DNA of 64,000 nucleotides, from positions 496,001 through 560,000 of the forward strand of contig NZ_QMDI01000006.1 of NCBI RefSeq assembly GCF_003336755.1, in the 5' to 3' direction. The DNA is from Elioraea thermophila (ex Habib et al. 2022) (lineage in GTDB: Bacteria; Pseudomonadota; Alphaproteobacteria; Acetobacterales; Acetobacteraceae). The notes under the pieces are model-generated. The model saw only the letters and a list, made by a program, of their open reading frames with translations. It did not search any database and was not told where the DNA came from. Position numbers and translations under genes: made by a program. Of this stretch, positions 15,417-25,850 are shown in pieces (positions within the stretch are counted from its first letter, which is position 1; every line of letters begins with the position of its first letter).

Positions 15417-18400
15417 TGAGCGCCGATCCCTTCGCCGCCGACCGCCCGCGCGTGTTCGAGATCCCTGCCGGCCGGCCCTTCCTCGAGGATCTCGCCGCCG
15501 GTCTCCTCGCCCTTGCGGGTGAGGATCCGCTCTCGCTCGCCCGCGCAACGGTTCTGCTGCCCACGCGCCGCGCCGGCCGGGCGCTGGCCGCCGCCCTCCT
15601 TCGCCTCTCGGGTAACCGTTCGGCCGTGCTGCCGCGCATCCACCCGTTGGGCGAGGTGGCCGACGAGCCTCTTCTGCTCGCTGGCGCCCTGGACGAGCCG
15701 CCGCCGATCGCCCCGCTCGCCCGCACCGCCCTCCTCTCCCGCCTGGTCGCCAAGGCCGACCCCACGCTTCCGTTCGATCGCACCTGGCGGCTCGCGGTCG
15801 AGCTCGCCGCCCTGCTCGATGAGCTCGCGCTCGATGAGGTGGACCCTGCCCGCCTGCGCACCCTGGTGCCGGAGGACTACGCGGCGCACTGGCAGAAGAC
15901 CCTGCGCTTCCTCGACATCCTGATCGCGGCCTGGCCGCAGGTGCTGCGCGAGCGGGGACTCGCCGACCCCGGCGCACGGCGTGTCCGCGCGCTGCGGGCG
16001 CAGATCGCCGCCTGGGAGCAGGCGCCGCCCGATGAGCCCGTCATCGCCGCCGGGCCGACCTCCGCCTTCCCGGCCCTCGCCGACCTGCTCGCCGCCGTTT
16101 CCCGCCTGCCGCGCGGTGCGGTGGTCCTGCCCGGCATCGACCGCTCGCTCCCCGCCGCGCTCTGGCGTAGCCTGCCGGAGAGCCACCCGCAGGCGGGGCT
16201 TTCGTGCCTGCTCGACCGGATGGGGCTGGAGCGCGAGGCGGTGCTGCCCTGGCCCGCCCGCTCTCCCACCTCCGACAAACCTGACCGGACTGGGCTTCTC
16301 TCCGCCGTGTTCGCTCCGCCCGAGGGCTTGGCCGCCTGGCGCACGCGCGATCCGGACCGCTGGCGGCCCGCGCTTGCGGGCCTCGCACGCCTCGAAGCGG
16401 CGGAGACGCAGGAGGAGGCGGCCATGGTCGCGCTCGCCGTCCGCCGCGCCCTTGAGACACCCGGCCGCACCGTCGCCGTGGTCACGCCCGACCGGCTGCT
16501 CGCCCGTCGCATCGCCGATTCTTGCGCCCGCCACGGCGTGCTGGCCGACGACACGGGGGGCGAGCCGGCGAAGAACGCGCCGGCGGGGGTGTTCCTGCGC
16601 CTCCTCGCGCGCGCGGTGGCCGAGCGTCTCGCCCCGATCCCGCTCCTCGCCCTGCTCAAGCATCCGTTCGCCGCCGCCGGCGAAGAGCCCGCCCGCTTCC
16701 GCGCCGCGGTCCGCGCGCTCGAGGTGGCGGTCCTGCGCGGCCCCCGCCCCGCGCCGGGCCTGGAGGGGCTTAGCGCCGCGCTCGCCCGCGCCTCCGGCCC
16801 GGAGGCCGAAGATGGGCGGGCGGTTCTCGATCGCCTCCGCCCGATCCTCGCCCCTCTGCTCGAGCTCACCGCACGGGCCGAGGTCGCCTTGCCCGAACTC
16901 CTCGAGGCCCATCTGGCCGCCGCGGAGGCGCTCGCCGCCCGCCCCGACCTGCCGGGGCCGCTCGTGCTCTGGCGCGGCGAGGAGGGCGAGACTCTGGCCC
17001 GCCATCTCGCCGACCTCGCCGAGGCGGTCGCCGACCTGCCGCCGGTTGCTCCGCCCCGCTTCCCCGACGTGTTCGAGGCGATGCTCGAAGGGCCCTCGGT
17101 GCGCCTCGTCCGCACCCAGGACCCCCACCCGCGGGTGCAGATCCTGGGCACGCTGGAGGCGCGGCTGCAGGCCTTCGACACGGTGATCCTGGCCGGGCTG
17201 AACGAAGGCACCTGGCCGGCGGCCGAGGAGCCGGGGCCGTGGCTGTCGCGGCCGATGCGGCGGGCCTTGGGCCTTGCCTCGCCCGAACGTCGCATCGGCG
17301 ATGCCGCGCGCGACGTCGCCGACCTGATCGCGGGGGCGGGGGAGGTGCTGCTCACCCGCTCCCGCCGGGTGGAGGGGTCGCCCACCGTGCCGTCGCGCTG
17401 GCTGGTTCGGCTCGAGACCTTCCTGCGCGGCCAGTTCGGGGAGAAGGCCGAGCGCTTGCTCGCCCCGCCCGACAACCTGATGGAGATCGCACACCGCCTG
17501 GACGATCCGGGCAAGATCGCGCCCGCCGCCCGCCCCGCCCCGCGCCCGCCGCGCGCCGCCCGGCCGCGGCGCCTCGCGGTGACCGACATCGCCGCCTGGA
17601 TCGCCGAGCCCTACGCCATCTATGCCCGGCACGTGCTCGGGCTTCGCCCTCTCGACCCGCTCGATGCCGATGCCGAAGCCGCGGATTTCGGCGATATCGT
17701 GCATCGCGGCATCGCCGAGGTGCTGCGCGCGGTGGGGGCGGACTGGCCCCAGGATGCCGAGGCGCGGCTGGTCGCCGCCTTCGATCGTGCGCTCGCCGCC
17801 CGCGCCGTCCGCCCCGCGCTGGCCGCGCTGTGGCGGCCGCGGCTCGCCCGCATCGCCGCCTGGCTCGATCGCACGGAGCGCGACCGCCGCACGACCTTCC
17901 CCCCGCGCGCCGTGGTCGCCGAAGCGAAGGCGGAGCACGCGATCGGCGGCCTGCCGGGCGGGCCCTTCGTCCTGGTCGGGCGGGCGGACCGCATCGAGGT
18001 CCGCGAGGGCGGGCTCGCCATCCTCGACTACAAGACCGGCACCATGCCGACCGACGGCTCGGTCGCGCGCGGCAGCGAACCCCAGCTCACCCTCGAGGCC
18101 GCGTTGGCCCGCCGCGGCGCCTTCCCGGGCGTGCCCCCTTTCCCTGCGGTCGAGCTCGCCTACTGGAAGCTTTCCGGTGGCTGGAAGCCGGGCGAGCCGC
18201 GCGCCGTGTGCAAGGGCCAGGAGGCCGAGGCGGCGGAGACGGCCTGGCAGGGGCTGTTGCGACGCCTGCACGCCTTCGACGACGAGGAGACCCCCTACCT
18301 CTCCCGCCCGCACCCGCGTCTTCCTTGGCAGCGGTCCGACTACGCCGTGCTCGCCCGCATCGACGAGTGGTCGGCCGGCGACGGCAACGGCGAGGGCTGA
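15416..18400 (+). CDS. addB: AddB, double-strand break repair nuclease subunit (alphaproteobacterial type)
   Basis: 994 residues. Inactivated-helicase-like subunit of the AddAB complex that resects DNA ends for RecA. The N-terminal P-loop is degenerate (VLLPTRRAGRALAAALL), as expected for the alphaproteobacterial branch. The middle region retains helicase-like segments (VILAGLNEGTWPAAEEPGPWLSRPMR). The C-terminus has a RecB-type nuclease motif with FGDIVHRGIAEVL, VLVGRADRIEV and LAILDYKTG at about 870. Only three cysteines are visible and no C-x2-C, so the iron-sulfur cluster known from Bacillus AddB is absent. The ATG overlaps the murU stop; addA begins 3 bases after the stop. Confidence 0.93.
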   Translation: MSADPFAADRPRVFEIPAGRPFLEDLAAGLLALAGEDPLSLARATVLLPTRRAGRALAAALLRLSGNRSAVLPRIHPLGEVADEPLLLAGALDEPPPIAPLARTALLSRLVAKADPTLPFDRTWRLAVELAALLDELALDEVDPARLRTLVPEDYAAHWQKTLRFLDILIAAWPQVLRERGLADPGARRVRALRAQIAAWEQAPPDEPVIAAGPTSAFPALADLLAAVSRLPRGAVVLPGIDRSLPAALWRSLPESHPQAGLSCLLDRMGLEREAVLPWPARSPTSDKPDRTGLLSAVFAPPEGLAAWRTRDPDRWRPALAGLARLEAAETQEEAAMVALAVRRALETPGRTVAVVTPDRLLARRIADSCARHGVLADDTGGEPAKNAPAGVFLRLLARAVAERLAPIPLLALLKHPFAAAGEEPARFRAAVRALEVAVLRGPRPAPGLEGLSAALARASGPEAEDGRAVLDRLRPILAPLLELTARAEVALPELLEAHLAAAEALAARPDLPGPLVLWRGEEGETLARHLADLAEAVADLPPVAPPRFPDVFEAMLEGPSVRLVRTQDPHPRVQILGTLEARLQAFDTVILAGLNEGTWPAAEEPGPWLSRPMRRALGLASPERRIGDAARDVADLIAGAGEVLLTRSRRVEGSPTVPSRWLVRLETFLRGQFGEKAERLLAPPDNLMEIAHRLDDPGKIAPAARPAPRPPRAARPRRLAVTDIAAWIAEPYAIYARHVLGLRPLDPLDADAEAADFGDIVHRGIAEVLRAVGADWPQDAEARLVAAFDRALAARAVRPALAALWRPRLARIAAWLDRTERDRRTTFPPRAVVAEAKAEHAIGGLPGGPFVLVGRADRIEVREGGLAILDYKTGTMPTDGSVARGSEPQLTLEAALARRGAFPGVPPFPAVELAYWKLSGGWKPGEPRAVCKGQEAEAAETAWQGLLRRLHAFDDEETPYLSRPHPRLPWQRSDYAVLARIDEWSAGDGNGEG

Positions 18401-18403
18401 GCG

Positions 18404-21400
18404 ATGGCGGTGCCGACCCCGGAGCAGCGCCGTGCCGCCGACCCCCGGGCCTCAACCTGGGTCTCGGCCTCGGCCGGGTCGGGCAAGACGCGGCTGCTGA
18501 TCGATCGCGTGCTGCGCCTGATGCTCGCCGGCACCGACCCCGGCCGGATCCTGTGCCTCACCTTCACCCGCGCCGCGGCCGCCGAGATGGCGACCCGGCT
18601 CGCCCGTCGCCTCGGCGCGTGGGCGACGGCGAGCGAGGAGGCGCTGGCGCGGGATCTCGCCGAGCTCACCGGCGAGGCACCGTCCACCGAGGCGATGCGT
18701 CGGGCGCGGGCGCTGTTCGCCGAAGTGCTCGACCTGCCGGGCGGCATGAAGATCGAGACCATCCACGCCTTCGCCCAAGGCCTGCTTCGCCGCTTCCCGA
18801 TCGAGGCCGGGGTGCCGCCGCGCTTCGCGCTGATCGAGGAGGCCGAGGCTGCGGCCCTGCTCGCGTCCGCCCGCGAGGCCGCGCTCGCCGAAGCCCCGCT
18901 GACGGAGACGGGAGGGCGGGCGGTGGCGCGGCTCGCCGCCCTCGCCTCCGCCGATCGGCTCGGCGAGGCGATCCGCTTCTTGCTTCCCGCTCGCGGCCGG
19001 CCGGGGCTCGAAGCCAGCGGCAACCATCCCGAGGCGGTCGCGTCGGCGCAGCGGCGCGTGCTCGGGCTCGGCCTGGAGGAGGACGCCGAGACCATCTTGC
19101 ACCAAGCCTGCCGGCCCGACCCGGCGCGGGAGACGGAGCTCGTCCGCCTCGCCGCCCTCTGGATCGAGGCCGGCGGCGACAGCCACGAGGAGCGCGGCCG
19201 CACGGTGCGGGAGTGGCTCGGCCGCGACGTGGCGGACCGCGTGGCCGCTTGGCCGCGCTGGCGGTCGGTTTTCCTCACCGACAAGGGAGAGCCGCGCGCC
19301 GAGCGCACGGTCGCCCCCGCCAAGGTGCGACAGCGCTGGCCGGAAGCCTACGACGCGTTCCTGGCCGAAGCCGAGCGGATCCGCCGCGTGGAGGAACGCC
19401 TCGCCGCCGCCGAACTCGCTGCGGCCTCGGCCGCTCTCGCCGCCCTCGCCGCCCCCGCCATCGCCGGCTTCGCCGAGGCCAAGGCCGCCCGCGCAGGCCT
19501 CGACTACGACGACCTGATCGCGCACGCCCGGCGCCTGCTCGAAACCGACGGTGCGGCCGCCTGGGTGCACTACAAGCTCGACCAGGGGGTGGATCACGTC
19601 CTGATCGACGAGGCGCAGGACACCAACCCCGACCAGTGGGCGATCGTCGGCCGGCTGACCGAGGAGTTCTTCGCCGGGGTGGGCGCGCGGCCGCTGCCGC
19701 GCACCGTGTTCGCGGTCGGCGACGAGAAGCAGTCGATCTACGGCTTCCAAGGGGCGGAACCGGCCGAATTCGCGCGCTGGAAAGGCACGTTCGCGCGGCG
19801 CTGCGCCGAGGCCGGCCTCGCCTGGCGGGCGGAGAGCCTGACCCTCTCCTTCCGCTCCGTTCCCGCCGTGCTCGCCCTCGTCGATGCCGTCTTCGCGGGC
19901 GAGGCGGGGCAGGGCCTGACCGCCGAGGAGGCGCCGATCCGCCACCGGGCGGCGCGGGAGGATGCCGCCGGGTCGGTCGAGCTCTGGCCCGTCGTCACCG
20001 GCGCCCGCGAAGGGCCGCCGGAGGATGCCTGGGCCCCGGTTGCGGAGGCGGTGACCGAGCGCGACCCGGCGCGCGCCCTCGCCGAGGCGATCGCCGGGCG
20101 GATCCGCACCTGGCTCGATGGGGGGGAGCTTCTCCCGGCCCGCGGCCGCCCCATCCGGCCGGGCGACGTCATGATCCTGGTCCGCCGCCGCGACCGCTTC
20201 GTCGCCGAACTGGTGCGCGCCCTCAAGTCCCGCGCCGTGCCCGTCTCGGGCCTCGATCGCCTCAAGCTCACCGAAAGCCTCGCCGTGCAGGACCTGCTCG
20301 CGCTTTGCCGTGTGGCCCTGCTGCCGGAAGCGGACGAGCTCTCGCTCGCCGAGGTGCTGCGCGGGCCGTTCTGCGACGTCGACGAGGACGGCCTGTTCGC
20401 GCTCTGCCGCGACGCCGACGATGTCGCGCGGCCGCGGCGGGGGCGACTGTGGGAGGTGCTGCGCGCGCGGCGGGCCGAGAGGGCCGAGTGGGAGGCGGCG
20501 GCGTCACTGATCGAGGCGGTGGCCGCGCGGGCGGACTTCCTCCGCCCCGGCGAACTGCTGGGCTACGTCCTGACCGGCCACCCCTTCCCCCGTCCGGGCG
20601 GCGCCGGCACGGTCAGCGGCCGCTGGCGGCTCCGCCGCCGGCTGGGGGCGGATGCGATCGAGCCCGTCGAGGAGCTGATCAACCAGGCCTTCGCCTACGA
20701 GCGGGTGGAGCCGCCGTCCCTGCAGGGTTTCCTCGCCTGGCTCGATCGCGCCGGGATCGAGGTCAAGCGCGAACAGGAGCATGGAGCGGACGCGGTGCGG
20801 GTGATGACGGTGCACGCGGCGAAGGGGCTGGAGGCGCCGATCGTCATCCTGCCCGACACCACGGGGCTGCCGAAGCTCGACGAGCCGGTGGTGTGGGCGG
20901 AGGACACCGTGCCGGGCAACCCGCCCGTGCCGCTGTGGGCGCCGCGCAAGGAGCTGCGCGAGCGGGTGGTGGAGGAGCGGCGCTTGGCCCTCGCGCGGCG
21001 CCAGGACGCCGAGCACCGCCGGCTCCTCTACGTCGCGCTGACCCGGGCCGAGGACCGGCTGATCGTCTGCGGCTGGGCGGAGAAGGACGACACCGCCGCC
21101 AAACCCGGCTGCTGGTACCGCCTGGTCGAGGCTGGGTTCGCGCGTCTCGCCGCCGAGGGGCGGGCGGAGCGGTTCGCCTTCGACGCGGCGGCGTTCGGCG
21201 TCGCGGAGGGCTCGGCGTGGTCGGGCGAGGGGTGGCGGATGGAGACCGGCAGCCCGGTCGCGCCCGTCGCAGCGCCGGAGCGCGCCGAGCCGGGGCCGGC
21301 GCCCCTGCCGCCCTGGGCCGAGGCCCCCGCCCCGGTGGAGGGGGCGGCCTTGCGTCCCATCCGCCCTTCGCGCGAGGACGGCGAGGAGCAGCCCGCCGCA

Positions 21401-21913
21401 CCCCCCGTACAGCCGCACGACCGCGCGGGCCGGCGTTTCCGCCGCGGCAGTCTGATCCACACCCTGCTGCAGCACCTGCCCGAGATCCCGGATCACGACC
21501 GCGAGCGCGCGGCCCGCCGCTTCCTCATGGCGCTGCCGGCGGAGGAGGCCCTCGAGATCGCGCGCGAGACCCTCGCCGTGCTGCGCCACCCCGACTTCGC
21601 TCCCCTGTTCGCGCCCGGCAGCCTCGCCGAAGTGCCGATCGTCGGCCGCGTCGGGGAGCGGCTGGTGAACGGCGTGGTCGACCGCCTCGCCGTCACGGCC
21701 GATCGCGTCCTGGTCGCCGACTTCAAGACCAACCGCCCGCCACCCGAGCAGGTGGCGGACGTCACCCCCCTCTACCTCCGCCAGCTCGCCGCCTATCGCG
21801 CCGTGCTCGCCTCACTTTTCCCCGGCCGGGGGGTCGACTGCGCCCTCGTCTGGACCTTCGGACCGAAGCTCATGCCCATCCCCCCCGAGGCGCTCGATCG
21901 CTTCGCGCCCTGA
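18404..21913 (+). CDS. addA: AddA, UvrD-family helicase-nuclease subunit
   Basis: 1169 residues. Seen: Walker [16 protein letters not shown] at about 21-35, [15 protein letters not shown], the Walker B region [15 protein letters not shown] at about 398-412, [17 protein letters not shown] at about 438, the [19 protein letters not shown] helicase motif, and [11 protein letters not shown]. The C-terminus carries the nuclease: [32 protein letters not shown] with D-x-K near 1106, and [12 protein letters not shown]. All helicase and nuclease residues are present, so the enzyme should be active with AddB. The coding frame runs 3 bases behind addB. trxA follows 73 bases downstream. Confidence 0.95.
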   Translation: MAVPTPEQRRAADPRASTWVSASAGSGKTRLLIDRVLRLMLAGTDPGRILCLTFTRAAAAEMATRLARRLGAWATASEEALARDLAELTGEAPSTEAMRRARALFAEVLDLPGGMKIETIHAFAQGLLRRFPIEAGVPPRFALIEEAEAAALLASAREAALAEAPLTETGGRAVARLAALASADRLGEAIRFLLPARGRPGLEASGNHPEAVASAQRRVLGLGLEEDAETILHQACRPDPARETELVRLAALWIEAGGDSHEERGRTVREWLGRDVADRVAAWPRWRSVFLTDKGEPRAERTVAPAKVRQRWPEAYDAFLAEAERIRRVEERLAAAELAAASAALAALAAPAIAGFAEAKAARAGLDYDDLIAHARRLLETDGAAAWVHYKLDQGVDHVLIDEAQDTNPDQWAIVGRLTEEFFAGVGARPLPRTVFAVGDEKQSIYGFQGAEPAEFARWKGTFARRCAEAGLAWRAESLTLSFRSVPAVLALVDAVFAGEAGQGLTAEEAPIRHRAAREDAAGSVELWPVVTGAREGPPEDAWAPVAEAVTERDPARALAEAIAGRIRTWLDGGELLPARGRPIRPGDVMILVRRRDRFVAELVRALKSRAVPVSGLDRLKLTESLAVQDLLALCRVALLPEADELSLAEVLRGPFCDVDEDGLFALCRDADDVARPRRGRLWEVLRARRAERAEWEAAASLIEAVAARADFLRPGELLGYVLTGHPFPRPGGAGTVSGRWRLRRRLGADAIEPVEELINQAFAYERVEPPSLQGFLAWLDRAGIEVKREQEHGADAVRVMTVHAAKGLEAPIVILPDTTGLPKLDEPVVWAEDTVPGNPPVPLWAPRKELRERVVEERRLALARRQDAEHRRLLYVALTRAEDRLIVCGWAEKDDTAAKPGCWYRLVEAGFARLAAEGRAERFAFDAAAFGVAEGSAWSGEGWRMETGSPVAPVAAPERAEPGPAPLPPWAEAPAPVEGAALRPIRPSREDGEEQPAAPPVQPHDRAGRRFRRGSLIHTLLQHLPEIPDHDRERAARRFLMALPAEEALEIARETLAVLRHPDFAPLFAPGSLAEVPIVGRVGERLVNGVVDRLAVTADRVLVADFKTNRPPPEQVADVTPLYLRQLAAYRAVLASLFPGRGVDCALVWTFGPKLMPIPPEALDRFAP

Positions 21914-21921
21914 CCCCCCCC

Positions 21922-21952
21922 TTGGACCGGGGCGAGGGGCCCGCGCTATGGT
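21922..21952 (+). promoter_or_regulatory. Possible trxA promoter
   Basis: TTGGAC (21922-21927) and TATGGT (21947-21952) with 19 bases between, 34 bases before the trxA ATG. The spacing is longer than ideal, so this is tentative. Confidence 0.3.
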
Positions 21953-21986
21953 GAGCGCAACGAAACCATCCGGAGATGCCATCCGC

Positions 21987-22313
21987 ATGAGTGCGCTCAC
22001 CAAGTCCGTCACCGACGCCTCGTTCGAAACCGACGTGCTGAAGGCCCCCGGCCCCGTGCTGGTCGACTTCTGGGCGGAGTGGTGCGGCCCCTGCCGGATG
22101 ATCGCGCCCGCGCTCGAGGAGATCGCCAAGGCCTACGAGGGCAAGCTCACCGTGGCCAAGGTGAACATCGACGAGAACCCGGTCACGCCCAACCGCTACT
22201 CCGTGCGCGGCATTCCCACCCTGATGCTGTTCAAGGGCGGCCAGGCGGTGGCGACCAAGGTGGGGGCGGATTCCAAGGGCAACCTGATGGCCTGGGTGGA
22301 TCAGCACCTCTGA
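21987..22313 (+). CDS. trxA: Thioredoxin
   Basis: 108 residues, standard thioredoxin size. The redox motif WCGPC is at residues 32-36 within [18 protein letters not shown], and the cis-proline segment [13 protein letters not shown] and C-terminal helix are intact. The ATG at 21987 is preferred because CGGAGA lies 10 bases ahead (21971-21976) and the resulting protein begins exactly where the family does; an upstream in-frame GTG/ATG would add 13 residues. Lies behind addA as in many alphaproteobacteria but may have its own promoter. Confidence 0.95.
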   Translation: MSALTKSVTDASFETDVLKAPGPVLVDFWAEWCGPCRMIAPALEEIAKAYEGKLTVAKVNIDENPVTPNRYSVRGIPTLMLFKGGQAVATKVGADSKGNLMAWVDQHL

Positions 22314-22399
22314 GGCGCAACACGGGCGCGCGAGACGGGGTTTCCGCCCGCCCGCGTCCGCGCCACCTCTCGCGGGAGACGAGATCCGGGAGAGGACAC

Positions 22400-23512
22400 A
22401 TGGTTGGTCGCTCGCTTGTCGTGCTGCTCGCCGCCTTGGCCGTGCCCGCCTGGGCCCAGCCGGCGGGGCCGGTGGCGAGCGAGCGGGCGACGTTCCGTGT
22501 GAGCGTCGTCGCCGCAGGGCTCGAGCACCCCTGGGGCCTCGCCTTCCTGCCCGATGGGCGGATGCTGGTGACCGAGCGGCCCGGGCGGGTGCGGCTGGTC
22601 TCGCCCGACGGCGCCCTCTCGGCCCCGCTGCCGGGAGCGCCGGCCGTGTTCGCCCGCGGCCAGGGCGGGCTGCACGACGTCCTTCTCCACCGGGCGTTCG
22701 CGCGCACCGGGCTCGTCTATTTCTGCCACGCCGCCGAAGGTCCGGGTGGGGCCTCCACCGCCATCAGCCGCGGGCGGCTGACCGAGGCCGGGATCGAGGG
22801 GCTTCAGACGATCTTCGCCGCCACCCCGCGCACGGGGGGCGTGCTCCACTTCGGCTGCCGCATGGTGTGGGACGGCGAGGGCTTCCTTCACCTCTCGCTC
22901 GGCGACCGCATGCGCCCCGACCAGAGCCAGGACCTCGCCAGCCACAACGGCAAGACGCTGCGCCTGACCGAGGACGGCCGACCGGCCCCCGGCAACCCGT
23001 TCGCCGCGCGCCCGGGCGCTTTGCCCGAGATCTGGACCCTCGGCCATCGCAACCCGCAAGCGATGACGGTGCACCCCGAGACAGGCCGGATCTGGGTGGT
23101 CGACCATGGCCCGCGCGGCGGCGACGAGGTGAACCTGCTCGAGGCCGGGGCGAACTACGGCTGGCCGCGCGCCACGCACGGCATCAACTACGACGGCTCG
23201 ACCATCACCGAGCACCGCTCGCTGCCCGGCATGGTCGACCCGCTCTGGGTCTGGGTGCCGCTCTCCATCGCGCCGTCCGGGGCGGCGTTCTATGTCGGCG
23301 CGGCGTTTCCCGGCTGGCGCGGCGACCTGCTGGTGGGGGGCTTGCGCGAACGCGCGCTGGTGCGGCTGCGCATGGAGGACGGGCGACCGGTCGCGGAGGA
23401 GCGCATCCCGCTCGGCGAGCGGATCCGCGACGTGCGCGTTGCGCCCGACGGCCGCGTCCATCTGCTCACCGACAGCCCGCGAGGGGCGATCTGGCGTCTC
23501 GATCCGGTCTGA
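22400..23512 (+). CDS. PQQ-dependent sugar dehydrogenase-like periplasmic protein (YliI/Asd family)
   Basis: 370 residues with a signal peptide of about 19-20 residues (MVGRSLVVLLAALAVPAWAQ). Six-bladed beta-propeller of the soluble aldose dehydrogenase family: LEHPWGLAFLPDGRMLVTERPGRVRLV, GQGGLHDVLLHRAF with the probable catalytic His, LSLGDRM, GHRNPQAMTVHP, HGPRGGDEVNLLEAGANYGWP and AFYVGAAFPGWRGDLLVGGL. These are the PQQ- and calcium-binding landmarks of the family. Substrate (aldose or other alcohol) unknown. GGGAGAGGA precedes the ATG. No PQQ-synthesis genes are in the window. Confidence 0.9.
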   Translation: MVGRSLVVLLAALAVPAWAQPAGPVASERATFRVSVVAAGLEHPWGLAFLPDGRMLVTERPGRVRLVSPDGALSAPLPGAPAVFARGQGGLHDVLLHRAFARTGLVYFCHAAEGPGGASTAISRGRLTEAGIEGLQTIFAATPRTGGVLHFGCRMVWDGEGFLHLSLGDRMRPDQSQDLASHNGKTLRLTEDGRPAPGNPFAARPGALPEIWTLGHRNPQAMTVHPETGRIWVVDHGPRGGDEVNLLEAGANYGWPRATHGINYDGSTITEHRSLPGMVDPLWVWVPLSIAPSGAAFYVGAAFPGWRGDLLVGGLRERALVRLRMEDGRPVAEERIPLGERIRDVRVAPDGRVHLLTDSPRGAIWRLDPV

Positions 23513-23598
23513 ACCGGGGGCTGAGGAGACCGACGCGCCATGAGAGCCCGAGCTTCAGCCCGGCGACGGACCGGCCGATGGCGTGGTTGGGCACGAAG

Positions 23599-24876
23599 TC
23601 AGCCGTTCTCGGCCAGCACACGCCCCGCGAGGTAGAGCGAACCGCAGATCAGCACGCGGCCCGGACGATCCGCCTCGCGCAGGATCGCGCGGATCGCATC
23701 CGCCACGCGCGGGCCCGGCCGGGCGCGCCCTTGCGAGGCGGCGACGATCGCGTCCGGGCTCTGCGCCGCATGCTGGCCCGGTTCCGCCACCGCCCACAGG
23801 CTCGCCGCATGCGGGGCGAGCGCTTCGAGGAAGGCCTCCGCGTGCTTGCCGGTCTTCATGCCGACGACGACGTGCCAGGGCGGATCGGGATCGGCGGCCA
23901 GATGGGCGGCGAGCGCCCGCCCCGCCCCTTCGTTGTGCCCGCCGTCGAGCCAGAGTTCCCATCCTTCGGGCAGGAGATCGATGAGCGGGCCGCGCGCAAG
24001 ACGCTGCAACCGCGCCGGCCACTCGGCACGCGCGATGCCGCGCGCGATCGCCGCCGCGTCGATCCGCCGATCGGCGAAGGCGCGCAGCGCGGCGACGGCG
24101 ATGCCGGCGTTGTCGACCTGGTGCGGTCCCCGCAGGGCGGGCGGGGGAAGCTCCAGCACGCCCGCGTCGTCCTCGAAACGAAGTCCGCCGTCCGGCCGGT
24201 GCGCGATCGTCCATTCCCGCCCGCGCGCGCGAAGCGGAACGCCGACCTCGCGTGCCCGCGCCGCGATCGCGGCGAAGGCCTCCGGGTGCTGGTCGCCGGT
24301 GATCGCGATCGCGCCGGGCTTGAGGATTCCGACCTTCTCGAAGGCGATCCTGGCGAGGGTGTCGCCGAGGAAGTCCATGTGGTCGAAGGAGATGGAGGTG
24401 ATGGCGCAGACCCGGGGGCCGGGCACGACGTTGGTCGCATCGAGCCGCCCCCCCAGTCCCACCTCGAGCACGAGGAGGTCGGCCGGCGTCTCGGCGAACA
24501 GGAGAAGGGCGGCGGCGGTGGTGATCTCGAAGATGGTGATCGGCTCGCCCGCATTCGCCGCCTCGCAGCGCTCGAGCGCAGCGACGAGAGGTTCGTCCTC
24601 GACGAGGCGGCCGGCGAGCCGGATCCGTTCGTTGAACGAGACGAGATGCGGCGAGGTGTAGACGTGCACGCGAAGCCCCGCGGCTTCGGCGGCGGCGCGC
24701 AGGAAGGCGCAGGTCGAGCCCTTGCCGTTGGTGCCGGCGACATGGATGACGGGCGGGAGGCGGCGTTCCGGATGATCAAGCCGCGCGAGCAGCCGCTCGA
24801 TGCGGCCGAGCGAGAGATCGATCAGCCGCGGATGCAGGCGCTCGAGCCGCGCCAGCACCGGTTCAGGGCCGGTCAC
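23599..24876 (-). CDS. folC: Folylpolyglutamate synthase / dihydrofolate synthase
   Basis: 425 residues. Adds glutamate to dihydropteroate and tetrahydrofolates. Seen: ATP-binding HVAGTNGKGSTCAF at about 48-61, YTSPHLVSFNERIRLAG, FEITTAAALLLFAE, LEVGLGGRLDATNVV, ITSISFDHMDFLGDTLARIAFEKVGILK and the Mur-ligase C-terminal domain with DGGHNEGAGRALAAHL. The GTG at 24876 is chosen because it lies 8 bases after the accD stop; a longer frame that runs through accD is an artefact. Last gene of the trp-accD-folC series. Confidence 0.93.
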   Translation of the reverse strand: MTGPEPVLARLERLHPRLIDLSLGRIERLLARLDHPERRLPPVIHVAGTNGKGSTCAFLRAAAEAAGLRVHVYTSPHLVSFNERIRLAGRLVEDEPLVAALERCEAANAGEPITIFEITTAAALLLFAETPADLLVLEVGLGGRLDATNVVPGPRVCAITSISFDHMDFLGDTLARIAFEKVGILKPGAIAITGDQHPEAFAAIAARAREVGVPLRARGREWTIAHRPDGGLRFEDDAGVLELPPPALRGPHQVDNAGIAVAALRAFADRRIDAAAIARGIARAEWPARLQRLARGPLIDLLPEGWELWLDGGHNEGAGRALAAHLAADPDPPWHVVVGMKTGKHAEAFLEALAPHAASLWAVAEPGQHAAQSPDAIVAASQGRARPGPRVADAIRAILREADRPGRVLICGSLYLAGRVLAENG

Positions 24877-24884
24877 GGTTCGGC

Positions 24885-25805
24885 TCAGCCGGCGGAGGCT
24901 GGCGCCTCGGGCGAGGGCAGCGGCAACACCTCGGCGACGGGCCGGTCGGGGGCGGCCTTGCGCGGTTCGGTGAGCAGGCCGATCAGGCGGGCGAGCGTCG
25001 CCTTGAGCTCGCTCCGTTTCACCACCAGATCGACCATGCCGTGCTCGTGCAGGTATTCCGCGCGCTGAAAGCCGTCGGGCAGCTTCTCGCGCACCGTCTG
25101 CTCGATCACGCGCGCGCCGGCGAAACCGATCAGCGCACCGGGTTCGGCGATGTGCACGTCGCCCAGCATGGCGAAGGAGGCCGTCACGCCACCGGTGGTC
25201 GGGTCGGTCAGCACGACGATGTAGGGAAGCCCCGCGCGCTTGACCATGCGCACGGCGAGCACGGTGCGCGGCATCTGCATCAGGCTGATCGCGCCCTCCT
25301 GCATGCGCGCCCCGCCGGAGGCGGTGAAGATCACGAGTGCGGCCTCCTGCAGCACGGCGAGCTGGGCGGCGGCGAGGATCGCCTCGCCCACCGCAGCCCC
25401 CATCGAGCCGCCCATGAAGTCGAAGGCGAAGGCGCCCACCACCGCCTTCTCGCCGCCGATCGTGCCGTGCGCAACGAGGATCGCGTCCTCGAGCCCGGTC
25501 TCGGCACGTGCGGCCCGCAAGCGGTCGGTGTAGCGCTTCTGGTCGCGGAAGTGCAGCGGGTCGGGCGGCACCTTGGGCAGTTCGATCGTAGCAAAGCCCT
25601 CGTCCATCACGGAGTCGAGACGATCCTTCGCAGGCAGCCGCATGTGGTGCCCGCAATTGGGGCAGACGCGCAGGTTCTTGCGATGATCCTCGTGGAAGAT
25701 CATCTGCGAGCAGTTCGGGCAGGTGACCCAGAGATTGTCGGGCACCGGCTTCTGCCCGAGCAGGGTGCGGATCTTGGGCCGGACGTAGTTGGTGAGCCAG
25801 TTCAT
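24885..25805 (-). CDS. accD: Acetyl-CoA carboxylase carboxyltransferase subunit beta
   Basis: 306 residues. Carboxyltransferase subunit pairing with AccA for malonyl-CoA synthesis. Zinc ribbon with Cys29, Cys32, Cys48 and Cys51 (TCPNC and VCPNC), then the carboxyltransferase domain with [46 protein letters not shown] and [11 protein letters not shown]. Preceded by trpA and followed 8 bases later by folC, the conserved alphaproteobacterial order. Confidence 0.96.
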   Translation of the reverse strand: MNWLTNYVRPKIRTLLGQKPVPDNLWVTCPNCSQMIFHEDHRKNLRVCPNCGHHMRLPAKDRLDSVMDEGFATIELPKVPPDPLHFRDQKRYTDRLRAARAETGLEDAILVAHGTIGGEKAVVGAFAFDFMGGSMGAAVGEAILAAAQLAVLQEAALVIFTASGGARMQEGAISLMQMPRTVLAVRMVKRAGLPYIVVLTDPTTGGVTASFAMLGDVHIAEPGALIGFAGARVIEQTVREKLPDGFQRAEYLHEHGMVDLVVKRSELKATLARLIGLLTEPRKAAPDRPVAEVLPLPSPEAPASAG

Positions 25806-25850
25806 GACGATCAGGAAACGTGACGGGAGCGCATCCGAGGCGGCGGCGGA

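Noticed and set aside
17239-21954. A 1571-codon frame overlapping addB and addA
   Set aside because: It is a shifted frame of both genes, extremely rich in Arg, Gly and Pro, with no domain; addB and addA have full motifs.
23518-23561. GGGCTGA / TCAGCCC arms between the sugar dehydrogenase and folC
   Set aside because: The loop would be 30 bases, too long for a convincing terminator; no T-tract.
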